Below are positions 7,883 to 16,151 of a stretch of DNA of 64,000 nt, in pieces (positions within the stretch are counted from its first letter, which is position 1; each line of letters begins with the position of its first letter). The DNA comes from an uncultured Oscillospiraceae bacterium (GTDB taxonomy: Bacteria; Bacillota; Clostridia; Oscillospirales; Oscillospiraceae): positions 1 through 64,000 of the forward strand of contig CAJUSE010000004.1 of assembly GCA_910588975.1 (NCBI GenBank). The letters are read 5' to 3'. The notes beneath the pieces are model-generated. The model searched no databases. It saw only the letters and a list, made by a program, of their open reading frames with translations, and was not told the origin of the DNA. Position numbers and translations under genes: made by a program.

Positions 7883-8815
7883 TCACAAAAGAAAGCATTT
7901 GACAAGGCCAAAGGCCAGAGCCCCACAGCAGGGGAAGGTGAGCAACCAGGCAAGGCCCAGGGAGGAGGCCACACCCATGTGGGGCCGGGCGCCGGAGCCC
8001 AGCAGGGCGGCGGTCTTGGCGTGGGTGGTGGAGACGGGAAAGCCCCAGAGGGTGCACAGCAGCAGGGCGGCGGCCCCGCCCAGCTCGGCGGCGAAGCCCG
8101 AGCGGGGGTCCAGGCTGACCATCTTTTTCCCCACCGTGTCGATGATGCGCCGCCCGCCTAAAAATGTGCCCAGGGCCATGAGGCCGGCACAGCCCCACCG
8201 GGCCTGGGTGGGCAGAGAATAGCCGCTGCCCTCCAAGGTCAGCAGCAGGGCCAGCACCCCCAGAAATTTCTGCCCGTCCTGGGCCCCATGGAGGGCAGCG
8301 GAGAGGGCGGCCCCGGCCACCTGGCCCGAGGGGTAGAACCTCTGGGGTCCGGCGGGTAGCAGCCGGGCAAAAAGCCGCCCGCCCCCCCAGCCCAGGGCCA
8401 GGGAGACCACAAGCCCCAAAGCCACCCAGCCCACGGCTCCCCAGTGCAGCCGCTCCGCCCCCAGGGCCAGGGCGGCTCCCGCCAGGCCGGAGAGGAGGGC
8501 GTGGCTCTCGCTGGTGGGGATACCAAAAGCCCAGGCCAGCACCGCCCAGAGCACGGTGGCCGCCAAAGCGGCGGTGAGGGCGGGCAGGGCGTAAACCCCG
8601 AAGTCGGCCAGGTCATAGAGGGTCCGGGCTACGGCGTCACTGAAGCCCACCGAGCACACTACCCCCAGCAGGTTGCACACCGCCGCCAAGGCGGCGGCCC
8701 GGCGGAAGGGGAGCACCCCGGCAGCCACCGGGGCGGCGATGGCGTTGGGGGCATCGGTCCACCCGTTGACCAGAATGACCGCCCCCAGCAAGAGCAGAAC
8801 AGGCAGAAACGGCAT
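7883..8815 (-). CDS. PiT-family inorganic phosphate transporter
   Basis: 310 residues with about nine or ten membrane segments. It has the two PiT signatures, GWTDAPNAIAAP near residue 20 and GFPVSTTHAKTAAL near residue 265, arranged as inverted halves. PiT proteins move phosphate or metal-phosphate with H+ or Na+. It is shorter than many PiT proteins (about 330-500), with a compact central loop and no associated PhoU-like gene. The start at 8815 follows GGAGGTG, which can pair with an upstream CACCTCCA. Confidence 0.92.
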   Translation of the reverse strand: MPFLPVLLLLGAVILVNGWTDAPNAIAAPVAAGVLPFRRAAALAAVCNLLGVVCSVGFSDAVARTLYDLADFGVYALPALTAALAATVLWAVLAWAFGIPTSESHALLSGLAGAALALGAERLHWGAVGWVALGLVVSLALGWGGGRLFARLLPAGPQRFYPSGQVAGAALSAALHGAQDGQKFLGVLALLLTLEGSGYSLPTQARWGCAGLMALGTFLGGRRIIDTVGKKMVSLDPRSGFAAELGGAAALLLCTLWGFPVSTTHAKTAALLGSGARPHMGVASSLGLAWLLTFPCCGALAFGLVKCFLL

Positions 8816-8820
8816 AAGAG

Positions 8821-8873
8821 CACCTCCACGCACACATGTACTTTGGCCGTGAAACTTGTGGAGCCTGGAGGTG
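8821..8873 (-). promoter_or_regulatory. Leader stem masking the PiT ribosome-binding site
   Basis: CACCTCCA and TGGAGGTG (8-bp perfect complement, 8821-8828 / 8866-8873 on the plus strand) enclose a 37-base loop. On the mRNA the 3' arm contains the GGAGG for the start at 8815. Confidence 0.5.
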
Positions 8874-8941
8874 TTTTGCGTCCTCGGCTGCCGCCGCAAA
8901 GGCGACGGCAGTTTGGACAAGTTTTTATGCCTGGTGGGCAT

Positions 8942-8977
8942 AAAAAATACCTCCCGCTGTAAGTGTACGGCGGGAGG
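8942..8977 (-). terminator. Terminator of the Lrp-family gene
   Basis: CCTCCCGC / GCGGGAGG stem (8950-8957 / 8970-8977), followed on the minus strand by six T. Confidence 0.75.
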
Positions 8978-9044
8978 GAAAGGGGTAGAAGTGAAATGTG
9001 AGAAAGCCGAACCTGAGAGGGCGGCCCCTTGCCCTTTTGGGCGG

Positions 9045-9503
9045 TTACAGCCGCAGGCCCTTGATGTCCTTCACCCGGGAGAGGATGATGTTGCACTCGC
9101 ACTTCTCCACCCCGGGGAGGGGGTCGATGACCTCCCGGATCAGCTGCTCCATCTCCTCACTGGAGGCGGCCACGGCGTGGACATGGAGCTTATTTTTGCC
9201 CGTCACCCGGTAAATTTGGGTGATGATGGGGTTGGCCTCCAGCAGTTTGGTGACCTGGGTCAGGGCCTCGGGGGTGGTCTCGATGTCAAAATAGCAGGAC
9301 ACCGCCCCGCTGATCTTCTGGGGGTTGATAATGGTGGTGTACTCCTCGATGATGCCCCGGTTTTCCAACGCCTGTATCCGGGCCTTTACCGCCACCCGGG
9401 AGATGCCGATCTGCTGGCCGATATCCGAATAGGAGCTGCGGGCATTTTCTATGAGCAGCTGAACGATCTTTTGGTCCAGCTCATCCAATCCGCTTAAAAA
9501 CAT
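9045..9503 (-). CDS. Lrp/AsnC-family transcriptional regulator
   Basis: 152 residues: N-terminal winged helix (LDELDQKIVQLLIENARSS, ISRVAVKARIQALE) and a C-terminal RAM/ligand-binding domain with the conserved VTGKNKLHVHAVA segment. These feast/famine regulators sense amino acids and bind as dimers or octamers. ATG at 9503 follows GGAAAGGAGAGG. It is divergent from a MATE efflux gene, with both promoters in the 146-bp gap, which suggests control of that pump and itself. Confidence 0.94.
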   Translation of the reverse strand: MFLSGLDELDQKIVQLLIENARSSYSDIGQQIGISRVAVKARIQALENRGIIEEYTTIINPQKISGAVSCYFDIETTPEALTQVTKLLEANPIITQIYRVTGKNKLHVHAVAASSEEMEQLIREVIDPLPGVEKCECNIILSRVKDIKGLRL

Positions 9504-9532
9504 GAAAGCCTCTCCTTTCCATTTGCACTCTT

Positions 9533-9561
9533 ATTATATACAAAGTTGCGCAAAATGTAAA
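9533..9561 (-). promoter_or_regulatory. Promoter of the Lrp-family gene
   Basis: On the minus strand TTTACA (9561-9556), 17 bp, consensus TATAAT (9538-9533). Confidence 0.75.
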
Positions 9562-9568
9562 TAGGAGA

Positions 9569-9597
9569 TTGACAAAAGGAATTCGGGGTGTTATGAT
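9569..9597 (+). promoter_or_regulatory. Promoter of the MATE efflux gene
   Basis: TTGACA (9569-9574), 17 bp, TATGAT (9592-9597). It begins only 7 bp from the -35 of the divergent promoter. Confidence 0.8.
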
Positions 9598-9649
9598 ACC
9601 TTCAAATCGAAAGTTTTATCTTCCGTTAAGAAAGTAAGGAGATGTTACT

Positions 9650-10993
9650 ATGAACCAGGATTTGACCCGGGGGCCGGTGATGGGCTCCATGCTGCGCTTT
9701 GCCCTGCCCATGGTTCTGGGCAACCTGCTCCAGCAGTGCTACAACATCGCCGATACCCTCATCGTGGGCAAGTATCTGGGCAGCAATGCCCTGGCGGCGG
9801 TGGGTTCCTCCTTCACCCTGATGACCTTCCTCACCTCCATCCTGTTGGGGCTCTGCATGGGCAGCGGGGCGGTGTTCTCCATCCGCTTTGGACAGAGGGA
9901 TGAGGAAAGACTGAACGAGAGTATCTGCGCCTCCTTTGTCCTCATCGGTGTGCTGACAGTGGTGCTGAACCTGCTGACCTTCCTGGCTCTGGACGGGATA
10001 CGGACCTTCCTCCGGGTGCCCGAGGAGGTGTGGCCCATGATGCGGGAGTATCTGAAGGTCATCTTCTGCGGCATTGCCGCCACCTTCCTCTACAACTACT
10101 TTGCCGCCTTTCTCCGCTCGGTGGGCAACTCCTTTGTGCCCCTGGTATTTCTGGGGGTGTCTGCCCTGCTGAACATCGCCCTGGACCTCTTTTTTGTCAT
10201 CACCCTCCAAAGGGGGCCTGCCGGGGCGGCGGAGGCCACGGTCATTGCCCAGTATGTCTCGGGGGTGGGCATTACTCTGTACGCTCTGCTGAAAGTGCCC
10301 CAGCTGAAGGGCATTTGGCGGCGGTTCACCCTGAAATGGAGCTCTATCAAGGAGATTGCCAGCTTTTCCATTCTCACCTGTGTGCAGCAGTCGGTGATGA
10401 ACCTGGGTATCCTCATGGTCCAGGGGTTGGTGAACAGCTTTGGAGCCACCATCATGGCCGCCTTTGCCGCCGGGGTGAAGATCGACGCCTTTGCCTACAT
10501 GCCCGTCCAGGACTTCGGCAACGCTTTCTCCACCTTCATTGCCCAGAACTACGGCGCCCGGGAGAAGGAGCGGATCCAGGAGGGGCTGAAGGGGGCAGTT
10601 ATCGCCTCAGGACTGTTCAGCATTTTTGTGTCTATTCTTGTTTTTGCCTTCGCCCGGCCCCTTATGTCCATCTTTGTCCAGGCGGGGGAGGAGGCAGTCA
10701 TCGCCGCCGGAGTGAGATATCTCCGCATTGAGGGGGCCTTTTACTGCGGCATTGGCTGTCTGTTTCTCCTCTACGGGCTCTACCGGGCCCTGGGCCGGCC
10801 GGGAATGTCGGTGGTGCTCACCGTCATCTCTCTGGGCTCCCGGGTGGCTCTGGCCCACATCCTCTCGGCCATCCCCGCCATCGGCGTGGTGGGCATTTGG
10901 TGGTCGGTGCCCATCGGCTGGTTTTTGGCCGATGCCGTGGGCGTTGGGTACTACCTGTGGAAAAAGGACAGCCTGTTTGACTGGAAGGTGTGA
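9650..10993 (+). CDS. MATE-family multidrug / metabolite efflux protein
   Basis: 447 residues with twelve predicted membrane segments in two MatE halves. The opening RGPVMGSMLRFALPMVLGNLLQQCYNIADTLIVG is characteristic of DinF/NorM-like clostridial MATE proteins. They export cationic drugs or metabolites in exchange for Na+ or H+. The start at 9650 follows AAGGAG. Neighbouring divergent Lrp regulator suggests an amino-acid-responsive role. A perfect 18-bp terminator follows. Confidence 0.93.
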   Translation: MNQDLTRGPVMGSMLRFALPMVLGNLLQQCYNIADTLIVGKYLGSNALAAVGSSFTLMTFLTSILLGLCMGSGAVFSIRFGQRDEERLNESICASFVLIGVLTVVLNLLTFLALDGIRTFLRVPEEVWPMMREYLKVIFCGIAATFLYNYFAAFLRSVGNSFVPLVFLGVSALLNIALDLFFVITLQRGPAGAAEATVIAQYVSGVGITLYALLKVPQLKGIWRRFTLKWSSIKEIASFSILTCVQQSVMNLGILMVQGLVNSFGATIMAAFAAGVKIDAFAYMPVQDFGNAFSTFIAQNYGAREKERIQEGLKGAVIASGLFSIFVSILVFAFARPLMSIFVQAGEEAVIAAGVRYLRIEGAFYCGIGCLFLLYGLYRALGRPGMSVVLTVISLGSRVALAHILSAIPAIGVVGIWWSVPIGWFLADAVGVGYYLWKKDSLFDWKV

Positions 10994-11001
10994 AAACAGA
11001 G

Positions 11002-11040
11002 AAAGAACCGGCCGGGAACTATGTTCCCGGCCGGTTCTTT
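11002..11040 (+). terminator. Intrinsic terminator of the MATE gene
   Basis: Perfect 18-bp stem (11002-11019 / 11023-11040), loop TAT. Confidence 0.9.
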
Positions 11041-11067
11041 GTGTAAGCAGAGGGGGAAAAGAGGGGG

Positions 11068-11096
11068 CAGGACAGAAGAACCGTCCCCTTGTCCTG
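11068..11096. repeat. Small dyad caggaca...tgtcctg
   Basis: A 7-bp inverted repeat around agaagaaccgtcccct, immediately downstream of the MATE terminator. Its inner sequence resembles short intergenic elements common in gut Clostridia (from memory). Function unknown. Confidence 0.4.
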
Positions 11097-11114
11097 TTAT
11101 TCTCTGTTTTCTCG

Positions 11115-11483
11115 CTAATAACTACGAAATATACGGATTATAGAGCAGAAAATAAAAACAAGAACTTCAATCAAGCAACACCGCAGAAACATTTTAGTTA
11201 TATCATATAAAATATCTGCTTTTCCGTTTTCCCCTGTTTTCTCCATTGCTCGCAATTCAAAAAATGTAGGCTCCTTCTTTTCCTGCTTGTAATGAAGTAA
11301 CCAAAACTTGTATGCAAGTAACCCTGAGAAAAACAAGACCATGATCAAGGCGCATATGCACAGGGAGCAATTCTCAAAGAAATGCTGATTGGGGCACATG
11401 ATCGCAACTGCTACATAGGGTGTATTCACGATTGCGAGAACCATTACAACGAGCCGATAAAGTATATGTTTGCATTTGCTCAT
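11115..11483 (-). CDS. Unrecognised low-GC membrane protein
   Basis: 122 residues, not matched to a family I know. Three hydrophobic segments (about residues 10-27, 38-58, 98-115), cysteine-rich in the first half (CPNQHFFENCSLCIC), with a charged loop between. It is about 40% GC, against more than 60% for both neighbours, and uses A/T-ending codons, which suggests acquisition. The ATG at 11483 follows AAGGGGG; an upstream ATG at 11501 lacks a site. Confidence 0.6.
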   Translation of the reverse strand: MSKCKHILYRLVVMVLAIVNTPYVAVAIMCPNQHFFENCSLCICALIMVLFFSGLLAYKFWLLHYKQEKKEPTFFELRAMEKTGENGKADILYDITKMFLRCCLIEVLVFIFCSIIRIFRSY

Positions 11484-11520
11484 TATAATCCCCCTTACCA
11501 TGCCTGTGGTCTATACCAGG

Positions 11521-12615
11521 TTACCGAAACAGCCCGATGCTCTCTAAAATCCGGTTGACCTGCTCGGCCCGGCTGCTCCAGGCGGCCACCTTGCCGTACT
11601 CCCGGCGGCGGTCCCGGGCCCAGGTGCCCACCTCGCCGGTGGCCCGGTCGCAGAGCTGGACAAACTCGGCAGGGGTGTGGGCGCCGTAGACCACGTCGGG
11701 GAAGTGCTCCACCTGGTCGGGCCGGAGCATGGCCACGATGGGCCGGCCGGCGGAGAGGTACTCAAAGAGCCGGGCGTGGATGATGTCGCTGTTCGCCTCG
11801 CTGTCCCGGAGGAGGTAGAGGCAGGCGTCCAGACTGTGGAGGTAGTCGGGGAGATCCACCGGGTCCAGCTGGCCCAGATGGTGGACGTTGGGCAGCTCCA
11901 AGGCCTCGGGCAGCTCCCAGCAGCCGGCGTCCCGGCCTATGAGCAGGATATGACAGTCCCGCCGCTCCCGGGCCAGCCGAAGCACCGGCTCCAGGTCCAG
12001 ATCGGGCCACAGGGTGCCCACAAAGCCAAAGACAGGCCCCTGAAGCCCCCGGAGAGCCCGGGGCCGGGGCAGGTCGTCCTTGGCGAACATGGGGTAGTTG
12101 CACCCCTGGGGCAGCAGGGTCACGTTGGGATTGCGGCCGATGAGCCGCCGGGCCAGGTCGGGGGAGACGGCAAAGACCACGTCGGCGGCGGTGGTAAGCT
12201 CCTCCTCCCAGCGGGGCGGGTAGCCGCTCCACAGCCGGGCGCAGTCGTAGACCAGCCCCCGGTAGGCCAAGCCCTCCAGGAACTGGGCCCCGGCGGGGCT
12301 GGCGCACCAGAGAAGAGGCTCCCGGAAGTGGTGCCGGCTCAGCCGCTCCTGGATGAAGCGGAGGGTGCGCCGATGGCTGTACCGGGAAAAGAAGGCGGCT
12401 GAGTTCACCAGAAATTCAGGCCCTTCAGAGGGCAGGGTGTAGACGATGACGTTGGGGCGGACCTGTCGTCCCTTCTCCTTCCAAAGGCGGGAGCCGTGGG
12501 GGGCGGGGGGCTCGAAAAAGAGGACCTGGGCCCCCTCCATCCGGCTCATGAGCTGTTGGGTCCGGCTGGGGGTCTGGCTCCAGGGCTGTTCGGCCAGGCA
12601 GAGGACCTGTCTCAT
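11521..12615 (-). CDS. Glycosyltransferase (GT-B fold, family 4-like)
   Basis: 364 residues. The C-terminal half has the nucleotide-sugar-binding pattern of family 4 transferases: GPVFGFVGTLWPDLDLEPVLRLA, then HHLGQLDPVDLPDYLHSLDACLYLL, then EANSDIIHARLFEYLSAGRPIVA, with the Glu-containing motif. Its ATG overlaps the stop of the upstream GT-CsaB fusion (ATGA, 12612-12615), so the two are co-translated. Probably adds a sugar to the cell-wall polymer that CsaB modifies. Confidence 0.85.
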   Translation of the reverse strand: MRQVLCLAEQPWSQTPSRTQQLMSRMEGAQVLFFEPPAPHGSRLWKEKGRQVRPNVIVYTLPSEGPEFLVNSAAFFSRYSHRRTLRFIQERLSRHHFREPLLWCASPAGAQFLEGLAYRGLVYDCARLWSGYPPRWEEELTTAADVVFAVSPDLARRLIGRNPNVTLLPQGCNYPMFAKDDLPRPRALRGLQGPVFGFVGTLWPDLDLEPVLRLARERRDCHILLIGRDAGCWELPEALELPNVHHLGQLDPVDLPDYLHSLDACLYLLRDSEANSDIIHARLFEYLSAGRPIVAMLRPDQVEHFPDVVYGAHTPAEFVQLCDRATGEVGTWARDRRREYGKVAAWSSRAEQVNRILESIGLFR

Positions 12616-14852
12616 CCCTCGCCGCCCCCTTCCAGACCCAGCAGGGTCCCGGCGGAATCCCGGTTCCGCTTTTCCACCTGGCGCAGCCGCTCTACCCCCT
12701 CCAGAAGAAAGCTGTCGTCCCCGATGCGCTCTACGGCGGCATCAATATGGGCCTTTAGCTTCTCCAGGGTCATGTCTTTCAAATCAGTGTAGAGGTCCTG
12801 GCCGATATAGTGGAGGAAGGAGCTGACCTTGGGGTCGTAGACCACCCCCACCAGGGGGACCCCCTGACCGGCGGCAAAGACCAGGGCGTGAAGGCGCATG
12901 GACACCACCACCTTCATCCGGGCAAAAAGCCCGATGGTGTGGGCGGAGGAGCCGGTCTCGTCCAGCAGGTGATGGGGGGCCTTCATCTTGCCGGCCACCA
13001 GCTGTCCGGCGGGCAGGTCCAGCCGACGCTCGATGGGCAGGAACACCGGGGTGAGACCGTGCTTCTCATAGGCGTAGTCGGCGGCCTGGGCGAGGATCTC
13101 GGCCTTGGCCTCAAAGCCGGGCCAGGGCCGGAGGGTGAAGCCGATATACCGGCCGTTGGGGTCCAGCCCGGCGTTTTCCAGAAGTCCGTCCACCGTGGCG
13201 CTCTGGGCGGCGGGCAGGGTCACAGTGGGGTCGGCGGCGAGGATGATCCTGGGGTTGGTGACCCCCATGTCCTCCAGCTCGGTCTTGGAGTGGGTGTCCC
13301 GAAGGGTGATGACGTCCACCCGCTTCTGAAGTACCCGGGCGCAGAGCTTTCGGTTGGAGGGGTACTGGATGGGGCCAATGCCGCAGCCGTACATGATGAC
13401 CGGATTTCCCCGGAGCTTGGCGGCCCAGATGGTAAAGAGATAGAACCACAGGCTCCGCCGGGAGGTAGCGTCCTGCATGAGGGAGCCGCCGCCGTTGATA
13501 TAGAGCCGGGTTTTTCCCATCCGGTGGAGGAACCGGGGGACGTGGAAGGTGTAGATGGCGTTGACCCGGTAGGTGAGCCGGGTCTCTTTGGGCCGCCGGG
13601 ACAGGACCCAGACGGGCAGGTCGGGGTCCAGCTGGCGCATCTCCCGGACGATGGCCTCCAAAATGGCGTCGTCCCCGGCGTTGCCCCGGCCATAGGCTCC
13701 ACAGATGAGCACCCCGTCCCGCTTGCCGGTCTGCCGTTCCTTCCGGCGGAGGATGGAGCGGTAAATGGAAAGCTGTCGTTCCAGGGTGCTCTCCAGAGAG
13801 AAGTCCGCCCTGGCCCGCTGGTAGAGCCGATCCCCCAGATGGCGGCGCAGCTCGGGGTCATGATACAGGGAAATGAAATGGCGGGCGAGGGTCTCGTAGT
13901 CCCCGGCCTCAAAGAGAAGGCCGTGGACCCCGTGGTCGATGAGGTAGGGCACACCACCCACCCGGCTGGCCACCGTGGGCAGGCGGAACCGGGCCCCCTC
14001 GGTAAGGGAGTAGGAGAAGGTTTCAGACAGAGAGGTGAGGGAGTTGATGTCGATGGCGTGATAAAAACTGTCGGTGTCGGTGATCCACCCGGCGAAGCAG
14101 ACCTGCTCCGCTACCCCCAGCTCAACTGCCAGGGCCTTCAGCCTGTCCATCTCCTCACCGTCTCCGGCGATGAGGAGCCGGAGGGCGGGGCAGCTCTCGT
14201 GGGCCTTGGCAAAGCCCCGGAGGAGGGTGGGGATGTCCTTCACCGGGTTGAGCCGGGCGGTGATGCCGATGATGACACAGTCCTCGCCCCAGGAAAGACC
14301 CAGGCTTTGGAGGTACTCCGGCCGGTCCAGCCTGGGGGTGCGGGGGGTGAAGTCCAGGCCGTTGTAGATGGTGAAGAGCCGGTCCGGGTCAAAGCCCCGG
14401 GCGATGAGCAGGTCGGTCATGGCGTCACTGACCCCGATGCGGTAGTCCAGCCGCCGCAGGGCCAGGGCGTTGATGACCCCGTAGGTGAGCCGGGCCAGGG
14501 GCCGGCCCAGATAGTCCAGCTTGGGGTCGGAGTGGACGGTGGACACCACCGGCACCCCGGTGGCCGGGCCCAGCAGGGCGCCCATCATGTTGCCCCGGGC
14601 GCCGTGGCAGTGGATGATGTCGTAGCCCCCCTCCAGAATGAGGGTTTTCAGCTGCCGGAAGGCCTTGAAAATGTGGTTGCCCGGCAGCACGATGGTGGGG
14701 ATGCCAAGCTCCCGGGCCTCCTGGGCAAAGGGGCCCTCCAGAAAGCAGACCATGGTCACGTCAATGGTTCGGGACAGGTTTTGCAGCAGCATATGCACAT
14801 GGGTCTTGGCGCCGCCCACGTCGCCGCCGGAGATGAGATGGATGACTTTCAT
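12612..14852 (-). CDS. csaB: Glycosyltransferase fused to CsaB-type polysaccharide pyruvyl transferase
   Basis: 746 residues in two parts. Residues 1-375 form a GT4 glycosyltransferase (opening VIHLISGGDVGGAKTHV; VVSTVHSD; GITARLNPVKDIPTLLRGFA; LTEGARFRLPTVASRVGG). Residues about 388-740 form a pyruvyl transferase (VLICGAYGRGNAGDDAILEAIV; YINGGGSLMQDATSRRS; SMRLHALVFAAGQGVPLVGVVYDPKV) like CsaB, which puts ketal pyruvate on secondary cell-wall polymer so SLH domains can bind. CsaB is usually a separate protein of about 370 residues. Start at 14852 follows CGGAGG. Two SLH proteins occur in this window (34410 and 51011). Confidence 0.92.
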   Translation of the reverse strand: MKVIHLISGGDVGGAKTHVHMLLQNLSRTIDVTMVCFLEGPFAQEARELGIPTIVLPGNHIFKAFRQLKTLILEGGYDIIHCHGARGNMMGALLGPATGVPVVSTVHSDPKLDYLGRPLARLTYGVINALALRRLDYRIGVSDAMTDLLIARGFDPDRLFTIYNGLDFTPRTPRLDRPEYLQSLGLSWGEDCVIIGITARLNPVKDIPTLLRGFAKAHESCPALRLLIAGDGEEMDRLKALAVELGVAEQVCFAGWITDTDSFYHAIDINSLTSLSETFSYSLTEGARFRLPTVASRVGGVPYLIDHGVHGLLFEAGDYETLARHFISLYHDPELRRHLGDRLYQRARADFSLESTLERQLSIYRSILRRKERQTGKRDGVLICGAYGRGNAGDDAILEAIVREMRQLDPDLPVWVLSRRPKETRLTYRVNAIYTFHVPRFLHRMGKTRLYINGGGSLMQDATSRRSLWFYLFTIWAAKLRGNPVIMYGCGIGPIQYPSNRKLCARVLQKRVDVITLRDTHSKTELEDMGVTNPRIILAADPTVTLPAAQSATVDGLLENAGLDPNGRYIGFTLRPWPGFEAKAEILAQAADYAYEKHGLTPVFLPIERRLDLPAGQLVAGKMKAPHHLLDETGSSAHTIGLFARMKVVVSMRLHALVFAAGQGVPLVGVVYDPKVSSFLHYIGQDLYTDLKDMTLEKLKAHIDAAVERIGDDSFLLEGVERLRQVEKRNRDSAGTLLGLEGGGEG

Positions 14853-14873
14853 GCTAAGCCTCCGAAAAAAGAC

Positions 14874-14903
14874 TTGTAGAGGACAGGGTATTTGTGGTAG
14901 AAT
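14874..14903 (+). promoter_or_regulatory. Promoter of the DUF4330 gene
   Basis: TTGTAG (14874-14879), 18 bp, TAGAAT (14898-14903). Confidence 0.5.
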
Positions 14904-14993
14904 AGCACTGTCCTGTTTTCCCATTGTACCACAGTCGGAGGAAAGGGACAAGAAAAGATGGGAATATTTATCCCCCAAGGAGAATATAAAGAC

Positions 14994-15536
14994 ATGAAAG
15001 ACGGAAAAGTGTTTGGCAAGATCAACCTCATCGACCTGCTGGTGATCCTCGTGGCTCTGGCCGCCGTTGTGGCGGTGGGTCTGAAGATGACCGGCCATCT
15101 GGGCAGCGTGGTCACCGAGACAGGGAGCAACATCACCTATACCGCCCGGGTGGAGAACGTGGACCGGGAGGTCTATGAGAACATCAAGGACTTTATCGAA
15201 ACCGCTCAGGCCCAGGGCAAGCCCGGCGACCAGCTCATGGCCAGCGGCGCCCTGCTCAGTGGCTATGTCACCGCTGTGGAGGCCACCGAGCGGGACGACA
15301 AGGCCGAGGTGCTCACCTCCAACGGCGCCCCGCTGGTCGTCTATGCTGGAAAGGCCGACCGGGTGGATGTGCTCTTCACCGTTGAGGCATATGTGGGCAA
15401 CAACATCAAGACCGAGCTGGGCACCCAGGAGGTCCGGGTGGGCAAGAGCCACATCGTCAAGACCACCCACTTCGAGCTGGTGAACGCCACCGTCATGAGC
15501 TGTGAGTGGGCCAACGGCACCGGGGCCGACAACTAA
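14994..15536 (+). CDS. DUF4330 family membrane-anchored protein
   Basis: About 180 residues: short basic N-terminus (KVFGKINLIDLLVILVALAAV), one membrane segment, then an extracytoplasmic domain of mixed beta character. This matches DUF4330, of unknown function, often found near cell-envelope polysaccharide genes. The ATG at 14994 is preferred because AAGGAG lies at 14978-14983; an in-frame ATG at 14958 would add 12 residues but lacks a site. Divergent from the csaB fusion, so a role in wall polymer assembly is plausible. Confidence 0.78.
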   Translation: MKDGKVFGKINLIDLLVILVALAAVVAVGLKMTGHLGSVVTETGSNITYTARVENVDREVYENIKDFIETAQAQGKPGDQLMASGALLSGYVTAVEATERDDKAEVLTSNGAPLVVYAGKADRVDVLFTVEAYVGNNIKTELGTQEVRVGKSHIVKTTHFELVNATVMSCEWANGTGADN

Positions 15537-15547
15537 GCAAGCAGGGA

Positions 15548-15574
15548 GGGGCGGGGGAGACCCCGCCCCTTTTT
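15548..15574 (+). terminator. Intrinsic terminator after DUF4330
   Basis: GGGGCGGGG-GAGA-CCCCGCCCC (15548-15556 / 15561-15569) followed by five T. Confidence 0.9.
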
Positions 15575-15593
15575 ATCTGGAAAGGAGGGGCCT

Positions 15594-16151
15594 ATGGAGG
15601 CGCTCTTTGCCGCACTGGCCCAAGTGGAGGGGCCGGTGCTGTTGTGGTTTCAGGCCCTGCGTAATGGCCTGACCGATCCTCTGGTGGCCTTTTATACCCA
15701 TCTGGGGGATCACGGCCTTGTGTGGATCGGCCTGTGTGCCCTGCTGCTGTGCCTTCCCAGGACCCGGCGGGCAGGGCTGGCCGGGGCCTTTGCCCTGGTG
15801 TGCAGTCTGCTGCTCACAAACGTGCTCATCAAGCCCCTGATGGCCCGGCCCCGGCCCTGGCTGGCGGTGGAGGGTCTCTGGGCGCTGGTCTTTGAGGGAG
15901 ATCCAAATTCCTTCCCCTCGGGCCACACCAGCGCCGCCTTTGCTGCCGCCCTGGCCTGGTGGCATACCCTGCCCCGGCAGTGGGGGTGGGTTGGCCTGGG
16001 GGCGGCGGGGCTTATGGGGCTGAGCCGGCTCTATGTGGGGGTCCATTTTCCCACCGATGTGCTCTGCGGCGCCCTGGCCGGCACCCTGTGTGGCTATCTG
16101 GGGTGGAGACTGCTGCTGTTCCTGGAGGAAAAGCAACATGGAATGGAATAA
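15594..16151 (+). CDS. PAP2-family phosphatase (undecaprenyl-diphosphatase-like)
   Basis: 185 residues with about five membrane segments and the full three-part acid phosphatase signature: KPLMARPRP, FPSGHTSAA and SRLYVGVHFPTD. The catalytic His residues lie in the second and third motifs. Bacterial members dephosphorylate undecaprenyl diphosphate or phosphatidylglycerol phosphate at the membrane. AAAGGAGG precedes the ATG. The next gene begins inside its last 14 bases. Confidence 0.93.
   Translation: MEALFAALAQVEGPVLLWFQALRNGLTDPLVAFYTHLGDHGLVWIGLCALLLCLPRTRRAGLAGAFALVCSLLLTNVLIKPLMARPRPWLAVEGLWALVFEGDPNSFPSGHTSAAFAAALAWWHTLPRQWGWVGLGAAGLMGLSRLYVGVHFPTDVLCGALAGTLCGYLGWRLLLFLEEKQHGME

Noticed and set aside
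12810..14879. 689-codon open frame opposite the GT-CsaB fusion
   Set aside because: Antisense shadow rich in Gly, Val, Asp, His; no motif.
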